Below, one piece after another: positions 59,069 through 64,000 of a stretch of DNA of 64,000 nucleotides. The notes under the pieces were generated by a model. The model did not search any database, had not been told where the DNA came from, and saw nothing but the letters and a program-made list of their open reading frames with translations. Origin of the DNA: Mycolicibacterium septicum DSM 44393 (GTDB lineage: Bacteria; Actinomycetota; Actinomycetes; Mycobacteriales; Mycobacteriaceae); NCBI RefSeq assembly GCF_000455325.1, contig NZ_HG322951.1:1043031-1107030 (forward strand), written 5' to 3'. Each line of letters starts with the position of its first letter. Position 1 is the first letter of the stretch. A program made the translations under genes and the position numbers.

Positions 59069-59728
59069 TCACTGGGGACTGACGAGCCCGGTGTCGTACG
59101 CGTGGATGATCGCCGCGGCGCGGTCACGCAGGTCGAGCTTGATGAAGATGTGGCCGATGTGGCTCTTGACGGTGAGTCCGGAGATGCTGAGTTCATCGGC
59201 GATCTCGGCGTTGGAGTGTCCCTTGGCGATCAGTGTCAGCACGTCGAGTTCGCGGGCCGTGAGGTCGCCGACGGCGGCGAGGCGCGGTTCTGCCGACTTG
59301 CGGTAGGTGGTGAGCACCCGTGACGTCACCGCCGGGTCGAGGTAGCTGTTGCCCTGCGCCACCGCGCGGACCGCCCGGATCAGTTCCTCGGCCGAAGAGT
59401 CCTTGAGTACGAATCCACTCGCGCCGGCGCGCAGCGCGCCGGACAGCAACTCGTCGTCGTTGAACGTGGTCAGCGCCAGCACCGGGGGTCCACCGGCCGC
59501 GGTCACCTGCCGGGTGGCTTCGATCCCGTCGACGCGCTTCATCCGCAGGTCCATCACCACCACGTCCGGGCGGTACCGGGTGACGGCGTCGGGCACCTCG
59601 TCGCCGTCGGCGCATTCGGCGACGATCACGAAGCCGTCTTTGCGCCGCAGGATGCGTCGCAGCCCCGAGCGCACCAGATCCTGATCGTCGACCAGGAGGA
59701 CCGCGACCTCGGGCACGGGGTCCGTCAT
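59069..59728 (-). CDS. NarL/FixJ-type response regulator
   Basis: 219 residues from ATG 59728, which overlaps the histidine kinase stop. The receiver domain has VLLVDDQDLVRSGL (acidic pair), phosphoacceptor Asp in PDVVVMDLRM, and LKDSSAEELIRAV (conserved Lys). The C-terminal LuxR-type HTH reads LTARELDVLTLIAKGHSNAEIADELSISGLTVKSHIGHI. It should bind DNA once phosphorylated by the partner kinase encoded just upstream. The open frame to 59797 overlaps the kinase and is not used. Targets are unknown; ctaD is the nearest neighbour. Confidence 0.92.
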   Translation of the reverse strand: MTDPVPEVAVLLVDDQDLVRSGLRRILRRKDGFVIVAECADGDEVPDAVTRYRPDVVVMDLRMKRVDGIEATRQVTAAGGPPVLALTTFNDDELLSGALRAGASGFVLKDSSAEELIRAVRAVAQGNSYLDPAVTSRVLTTYRKSAEPRLAAVGDLTARELDVLTLIAKGHSNAEIADELSISGLTVKSHIGHIFIKLDLRDRAAAIIHAYDTGLVSPQ

Positions 59729-60942
59729 GACACCACGGGGCACCATCGGGGCGCCCGGTCGGTGTCGTCCAACGGAATGTTCGTGCGCACCGACCACGCG
59801 TCGTCAGCCGGGCCGACGCTGATGATCCCGCCGAGCAACTCGACGCGTTGGCGCATACCGCTCACGCCGCGGCCCTCCACATCGCAACCGTTCCTGACGG
59901 CCGACGCGGGGACCGGGAGCCGGTTGGCGACGGTCAGCGTCGCCGAGGTCCGTGAAATCCGCAGTAACACGGTCGCTTCCGCGTCGGGTGCGTGTTTGGC
60001 GATGTTGGCCAGGGACTCCTGGGCGATGCGATACAAGGCCAAGCCCACCGCGGCGGAGACCACATCGGTGCGGCCGGTCGCGTCGAAACGTACCTTGAGC
60101 CCGGCCCGCACGAAATCGTCGACCAGGCAGCAGATGTCGTCGACTCCGGGCTCGGGCGCCATGCTCATCGGGGCGCCGTCGAGTAATCCCACCGTGCGGC
60201 GGATATCCGCCATGGCCTGACGGCCCAGGCGTTCAGCCTGCTCCAGTGCCTCGACGGCGTCGTCCACATCGCGGTCCTGCTGCAACCCGCGCCGCGCCCC
60301 CGTCACGTGTAGCAGGGTCACGCTGAGCGAATGCGCGATCACGTCGTGGACCTCGCGGGCGATGCGGCGCCGTTCATCGGCTGCGGCGTGGCGGGCCTGC
60401 GCGGCCTGGGACTCCTGTTGCTGTCGCATGAGTTGCTGCTGGGTGAACACGAGATAACCCACCAGCCAACCCATCCCGAGGATCCCCAGGTAGAGCGGCA
60501 GGGCGTCGAGGCGGTGTTGCGATGCGGCGGTCAGCAGCAGCGTGGCCGCGGTGAGCGAGGCCAGAAATCCACCCCAGACCCCGGTCAGGGAGGCGACCTC
60601 GCCGACCATCAGTACCGCGATCAGCGGAGCGAAATCATTGGATACCGGGGTGGCCGTCGCGAACAGCAACACGGCGGTCGAGGTGGTCCAGGTCGCCCAG
60701 ACGATTGGCGCCTTGAAGTCGACGCCGGACAGGTAGAACAGCGCGAACGGGGCTGTGCAGACGACGAGCGCGAGCAGGCTCGCCGGGAGGTCGGCTGTCG
60801 GGCGCTGCAACATGGCCACCGCGCCGGCACCGATCACCGTGGTGTCGAACGCCAGCACGATGGCCCAGTTGTAGCCCACCGGGAGGGCGTACCCCCGCCG
60901 GCGCACGTGCGCACGGAAGCCGCGCGCGATGCTACCGAGCAT
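59725..60942 (-). CDS. Sensor histidine kinase (HisKA_3/DesK-NarX type)
   Basis: 405 residues from ATG 60942; the longer frame to 61071 lacks homology. About five or six TM helices in residues 20-165 are followed by EVHDVIAHSLSVTLLHV, the phospho-His box of the HisKA_3 type. A HATPase domain follows with ALYRIAQESLANIAKHAP (N box) and GRGVSGMRQRVELLGG (G box). It would phosphorylate the regulator encoded next. The signal sensed by the TM part is not evident. Confidence 0.9.
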   Translation of the reverse strand: MLGSIARGFRAHVRRRGYALPVGYNWAIVLAFDTTVIGAGAVAMLQRPTADLPASLLALVVCTAPFALFYLSGVDFKAPIVWATWTTSTAVLLFATATPVSNDFAPLIAVLMVGEVASLTGVWGGFLASLTAATLLLTAASQHRLDALPLYLGILGMGWLVGYLVFTQQQLMRQQQESQAAQARHAAADERRRIAREVHDVIAHSLSVTLLHVTGARRGLQQDRDVDDAVEALEQAERLGRQAMADIRRTVGLLDGAPMSMAPEPGVDDICCLVDDFVRAGLKVRFDATGRTDVVSAAVGLALYRIAQESLANIAKHAPDAEATVLLRISRTSATLTVANRLPVPASAVRNGCDVEGRGVSGMRQRVELLGGIISVGPADDAWSVRTNIPLDDTDRAPRWCPVVS

Positions 60943-61018
60943 GTTGTGATCGTAGAAGGTCAGAGCGCTGTCGCGCCTCCTACTACGGTTGGATTTTCGC
61001 GGGCCGGATTCCAGCAAT

Positions 61019-61306
61019 TCAGAGTCGCCACATCTCGCGCGCCATGGCGGCGTCCTCGACGAAGCCTTCACGCAGCGGTGGATAGTAGGGCTGCTTCAGA
61101 TCGGGTCTGGGCACCGCGGCCAGTACCGTGCGCACCGCGGCCAGCGCGCGCCGCCAGCGGCGGCCCTCCCGCGGATCGGGGCCGGCCGGGATCGCCGGGG
61201 CGGTCACCGGTGGGGTGAATACGGCGTCTTTCGCCGTCCATCCACGGGCGACACCCGTCATGGAATTCGCTATCGAGATAGCTGGGGAACGCTGTGCTCG
61301 TGTCAT
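61019..61306 (-). CDS. Hypothetical protein, 95 aa
   Basis: ATG at 61306. The protein is rich in Ala, Pro and Arg, with a central RRWRRALAAVRTVLAAV helix and a C-terminal PYYPPLREGFVEDAAMAREMWRL that looks like a real conserved end. No signal peptide or known motif was seen. It is divergent from the tetR gene at 61433, with a small palindrome midway. Some support as a gene, but no function. Confidence 0.5.
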   Translation of the reverse strand: MTRAQRSPAISIANSMTGVARGWTAKDAVFTPPVTAPAIPAGPDPREGRRWRRALAAVRTVLAAVPRPDLKQPYYPPLREGFVEDAAMAREMWRL

Positions 61307-61363
61307 GGCTCGACGCTACGAAGAATGCAGGTCAGCCCACATCGCGCTGTTGTCCGATCTTGA

Positions 61364-61377
61364 ACTACGACCGTAGT
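61364..61377. promoter_or_regulatory. Operator candidate between two divergent genes
   Basis: ACTACG-AC-CGTAGT: perfect 6-base arms. It lies 57 bases from one start codon and 55 from the other, as expected for a shared TetR site. Confidence 0.5.
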
Positions 61378-61432
61378 AGGAGATCTGCACCGACCACAGG
61401 ACGATCAGGCCGCGAGTGATTACGCTCGTACC

Positions 61433-62098
61433 GTGGTCCAGAGTTCGACCCGCAGACGTGGTCCCCGACGTGATGTCGACACCCGAACACTGATCGTCGA
61501 CACCGCTGAGCGAATGTTCGCCGAGACGTCGATCGGTGCGGTGGCAGCACGTGCGGTGGCCCGTGAGGCCGGCGTGGCCAGCCGCGCCGTGGCCTACCAT
61601 TTCCCCGCCAAGCGGGACCTGGTGCTGGAGGTGGCCCGGCGGCGCGCCCCGATCGTGTTCGAGGCCGTTGTCCAGGAGCTCGTGCGAGTGGCCCAGTCGG
61701 GCAACGAGATCGGTGTCAGCGATGTCGTGGAGGCGCTGATCGCGCCGTATGTCCGGTTGCTCGACGAGGATCCGGTCGGTGGGTTGCGGTGGCTCAAGGT
61801 GATGAATCAGCTGGCCCTGGACGAAGACCAGATCTGGCTCGATCAGTTGGCGGGTACGCCGAGTCTGCCGGAGTTGTTCTTCGCCGCGGCAGGTCGCGCG
61901 GTGCCCGACATTCAGACCAGAGAAGGTCAGCAGCGCAGCACAATTGCCATCTTCTCGATGATCGGCGCGCTCGCCAGTTCGGATCTCGCGCTCTACGGAC
62001 GCCCCCTCGGCCCCGCCGGCCTGGACCGCGGTTGGGTCGACCAGCTCATCCGGTTCACGGGCGGCGGTTTGCGCGGCGCAGAGGGTCCGCCCGACTAG
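61433..62098 (+). CDS. TetR-family transcriptional regulator
   Basis: 221 residues from a GTG at 61433. The HTH is clear: DTAERMFAETSIGAVAARAVAREAGVASRAVAYHFPAKRDLVLEV. The C-terminal part, VRLLDEDPVGGLRWLKVMNQLALDEDQIWLDQLAGTP, is a ligand-binding type often seen in mycobacteria. It probably represses itself and the divergent small gene through the palindrome at 61364. It ends 9 bases before argP in the same direction, so the two may share a transcript. The ligand is unknown. Confidence 0.9.
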   Translation: MVQSSTRRRGPRRDVDTRTLIVDTAERMFAETSIGAVAARAVAREAGVASRAVAYHFPAKRDLVLEVARRRAPIVFEAVVQELVRVAQSGNEIGVSDVVEALIAPYVRLLDEDPVGGLRWLKVMNQLALDEDQIWLDQLAGTPSLPELFFAAAGRAVPDIQTREGQQRSTIAIFSMIGALASSDLALYGRPLGPAGLDRGWVDQLIRFTGGGLRGAEGPPD

Positions 62099-62107
62099 GA
62101 TCGTTGC

Positions 62108-62974
62108 GTGCAGATCGACGGCCAGCAGCTCGCTGCCTTCGCCGCGGTGGTCGAGCTGGGGAGCTTCGACGCGGCCGCGCAGCGTCTGCATGTGACCCCG
62201 TCGGCGATCAGCCAGCGCATCAAGGCGTTGGAGCAGCGTGTCGGTCAGGTCCTCGTGGTCCGCGAAAAGCCCTGCACGGCAACCTCTGCCGGTGTTCCAC
62301 TGCTGAGGCTCGCGGCCCAGACGGCACTGCTGGAATCCGAGACCCTGGCCGAGATGGGTGGCGGCTCGGCGCACCGCACCAGGATCGCGCTGGCGGTCAA
62401 CGCCGATTCGATGGCGACCTGGTTCACCGGTGTGTTCGCCCGAGCGGCCGAGTTCTTGTTCGACATCAGGATCGAGGACCAAGACCTCTCGGCGCGACTG
62501 CTGCGTGAGGGCGTGGTGATGGGCGCGGTGACCACCGAGCGGAGCCCGGTCCCGGGCTGCCGGGTGCACCCGTTGGGTGCGATGCGCTACGTGCCGGTGG
62601 CCAGCGCGGACTACGTGCAGCGGTACCTGCCCGACGGATTCACCCGCGACGCGGCGCAGGCGGCGCCGTCCCTGTCCTGGAACCGAGACGATGCATTGCA
62701 AGACCAATTGGTGCGCAAGGAATTCCGCAAGGACGTCGTCAGGCCGGTCCACTACATCCCGACCGCCGAGGGGTTCGGTGCCGCCGTGCGCGCCGGGTTG
62801 GGCTGGGGGATGTACCCCGAGGAGTTGGTCGACGACGATTTCGTCCGGATCACCGAGCAATACCTGGACGTGCCGCTGTACTGGCAATGCTGGAAGCTCG
62901 ACAGTCGCATCGTCGAGACCATCACGGCTGCTGTGCGCACCGCGGCGGGGACGCTGCGCGGACACCCCGGCTGA
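62108..62974 (+). CDS. argP: LysR-family regulator ArgP/LysG (Rv1985c-like)
   Basis: 288 residues from a GTG at 62108. It aligns well from memory with Rv1985c/LysG: LAAFAAVVELGSFDAAAQRLHVTPSAISQRIKALEQRVGQVLVVREKPC, then VNADSMATWF, IEDQDLSARLLREGVVMGAVTTER and PLYWQCWKLDS. These proteins sense lysine or arginine and activate the exporter gene lysE, normally divergent and adjacent. Here the upstream neighbour is a tetR gene and no lysE is seen in the window. Confidence 0.92.
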   Translation: MQIDGQQLAAFAAVVELGSFDAAAQRLHVTPSAISQRIKALEQRVGQVLVVREKPCTATSAGVPLLRLAAQTALLESETLAEMGGGSAHRTRIALAVNADSMATWFTGVFARAAEFLFDIRIEDQDLSARLLREGVVMGAVTTERSPVPGCRVHPLGAMRYVPVASADYVQRYLPDGFTRDAAQAAPSLSWNRDDALQDQLVRKEFRKDVVRPVHYIPTAEGFGAAVRAGLGWGMYPEELVDDDFVRITEQYLDVPLYWQCWKLDSRIVETITAAVRTAAGTLRGHPG

Positions 62975-63009
62975 GGTTTGGCGGGTATTCAACGGACTGA
63001 GAGGTGGCG

Positions 63010-63489
63010 ATGAGCAGGACACATCGATACGAGGTCGAGGTGACCTGGACCGGCAATACCGGTTCGGGGACCAGCGGCTACCGCGATTACGCACGCGATC
63101 ACGACGTGGCCGGCGTCGAGACGCCGGCCAAGCCGGTGATCCTGGGGAGTGCCGATCCGGCCTTCCGCGGAGACCCGCAGCGCTGGAACCCCGAGGAACT
63201 GCTCGTGGTCAGCCTGTCGCAGTGCCACATGCTCTGGTATCTCGCTCTGTGCGCCAAAGCGGGCATCGTCGTCACTGCCTACAGTGATCGACCGGAGGGC
63301 ACGATGAGCGAGAACGCCGAGGGCAGTGGCATTTTCACCGATGTCACGCTGCGGCCGCAGGTGAGCATCACCGACCCGGAGCGGGCCGGCGATGCCACCG
63401 AACTACATCACGAAGCGCACCGGATGTGCTTCATCGCCAACTCGGTCAACTTTCCGGTGACTGCTGAGCCCACCGTCACGGTGAGCTGA
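63010..63489 (+). CDS. OsmC-family protein
   Basis: 159 residues; the ATG at 63010 is 5 bases after GAGAGG, while a GTG at 63004 is inside the ribosome-binding site. Redox Cys residues are at 72 (SLSQCHMLWYLALC) and 140 (HRMCFIANSVNFPV), the two positions of the OsmC/Ohr peroxidase fold. It probably reduces organic hydroperoxides in the cytoplasm with a dithiol partner. It may be a target of the OhrR-like regulator at 54131 (inference). It stands between argP and gdh with no operon partner. Confidence 0.88.
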   Translation: MSRTHRYEVEVTWTGNTGSGTSGYRDYARDHDVAGVETPAKPVILGSADPAFRGDPQRWNPEELLVVSLSQCHMLWYLALCAKAGIVVTAYSDRPEGTMSENAEGSGIFTDVTLRPQVSITDPERAGDATELHHEAHRMCFIANSVNFPVTAEPTVTVS

Positions 63490-63496
63490 GCCCGGG

Positions 63497-64000
63497 TCAC
63501 CGATGGAGCCGGCGCAGCTGGGCTGAGGCCACCGACAGGACCGCCAGGTCGGGCGCGTCGGAATCGAGGAACTCGTCCAGCGTGCGCTTGGCCCGGTCCA
63601 ACCGCGGGCGGTTGTAGGCCTCGAAGTCGAGGATGCTGCTTGCGGCCTGGGCGCCCTCGATCCCGTGCTTGGTGACGTCGATCGTGAGATCACGCAGCGA
63701 GCGGTACAGGTCCTCCCGAAGGGCAAGCCGGGCCTGCGCATGCCAGCGGCCGCCTCGGGGAAGCGACGACACGGCCAGCAGCAGCCGGTCCACTCCCAAC
63801 CGGTCCGACAGTTCGAAGTAGATCCTGGCCAGCTGGGCCGAGTCCTCACCGTGAACATGGGCGACCTCGATGACGTCCAGAAGGCTGAACGCATAGAGGG
63901 ATTCGCTGATCCGGCGGGCGATGTCGGCCGGTACGCCGCGGGCCACCAGGTCGGCGTGCGCCGCCAAGACGGTATCGCGCTCCTGACCCCGCAGCATCGC
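63497..64000 (-). CDS. gdh: NAD-glutamate dehydrogenase, C-terminal end (gene continues past the window)
   Basis: Only the last ~168 residues are present. The sequence YFELSDRLGVDRLLLAVSSLPRGGRWHAQARLALREDLYRSLRDLT fits the C-terminus of the very large (~180 kDa) mycobacterial NAD-GDH, Rv2476c type. Catalytic domains would lie to the right of the window. The stop at 63497 leaves an 8-base gap to the OsmC-family gene, which is convergent. Confidence 0.85.
   Translation of the reverse strand, partial: AMLRGQERDTVLAAHADLVARGVPADIARRISESLYAFSLLDVIEVAHVHGEDSAQLARIYFELSDRLGVDRLLLAVSSLPRGGRWHAQARLALREDLYRSLRDLTIDVTKHGIEGAQAASSILDFEAYNRPRLDRAKRTLDEFLDSDAPDLAVLSVASAQLRRLHR

Overview
The window is high-GC actinobacterial DNA and reads as a rapidly growing Mycobacterium (Mycolicibacterium type). 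The evidence is a complete glycopeptidolipid (GPL) locus, an MmpS/MmpL transport cassette, an aa3 oxidase CtaD, ArgP/LysG, a mycobacterial Crp homologue, NAD-glutamate dehydrogenase and a haemophore-like secreted protein. All of these are mycobacterial or actinobacterial families. The species cannot be fixed from the sequence alone.

Layout. 1-7.8 kb: 3' end of an MmpL4-type transporter coupled to a thioesterase gene, a tiny secreted peptide, a tartrate/D-malate dehydrogenase, an SDR, an OmdA-like protein, and a TetR/acyl-CoA dehydrogenase pair with its own palindromic operator. 8.4-14.7 kb: mmpS4-mmpL4a-mmpL4b, the GPL export/assembly transporter, ending at a strong hairpin. 14.7-26.5 kb: GPL tailoring genes, namely a haemophore-like gene, a tiny ORF coupled to a sulfotransferase, rmlA (dTDP-sugar supply), three related GT1 glycosyltransferases, one single-domain TylF-type O-methyltransferase, one protein made of two fused TylF-type methyltransferases, an Fmt-like methyltransferase and a small unknown protein. 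26.5-27.0 kb: an AT-richer non-coding stretch. 27.0-46.2 kb: mbtH-mps1-mps2-gap, the peptide assembly line and addressing protein.

The two NRPSs read C-A-T-E-C-A-T-E-C (Mps1) and A-T-E-C-A-T-R (Mps2). Adenylation pocket residues fit Phe, Thr, Ala and Ala, and the terminal reductase fits release as alaninol. This matches the known GPL core acyl-D-Phe-D-allo-Thr-D-Ala-L-alaninol. Glycosyltransferases, O-methyltransferases and possibly the sulfotransferase would decorate it. MmpS4/MmpL4a/MmpL4b and Gap would carry it to the surface. No atf acetyltransferase and no rmlB/C/D lie in this window.

46.2-64 kb is flanking genome: a TetR-controlled cassette of two paralogous membrane proteins plus cytochrome-oxidase subunit III- and IV-like proteins; a beta-lactamase-fold lipoprotein; an unknown membrane protein; an MFS transporter with a frameshifted GntR regulator; a DUF5313 protein; an OhrR-like MarR regulator; a Crp homologue; an Rv2004c-type phosphotransferase/kinase divergent from ctaD, with an inverted pair of DosR-like boxes between them; a NarL-type two-component system; a TetR gene; argP; an OsmC-family gene; and the 3' end of gdh at the right edge.

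Most notable: the fused double methyltransferase with an exact 870-bp offset between halves, the tiny ORF coupled to the sulfotransferase, the orphan oxidase-subunit cassette, and the DosR-like pair beside ctaD.
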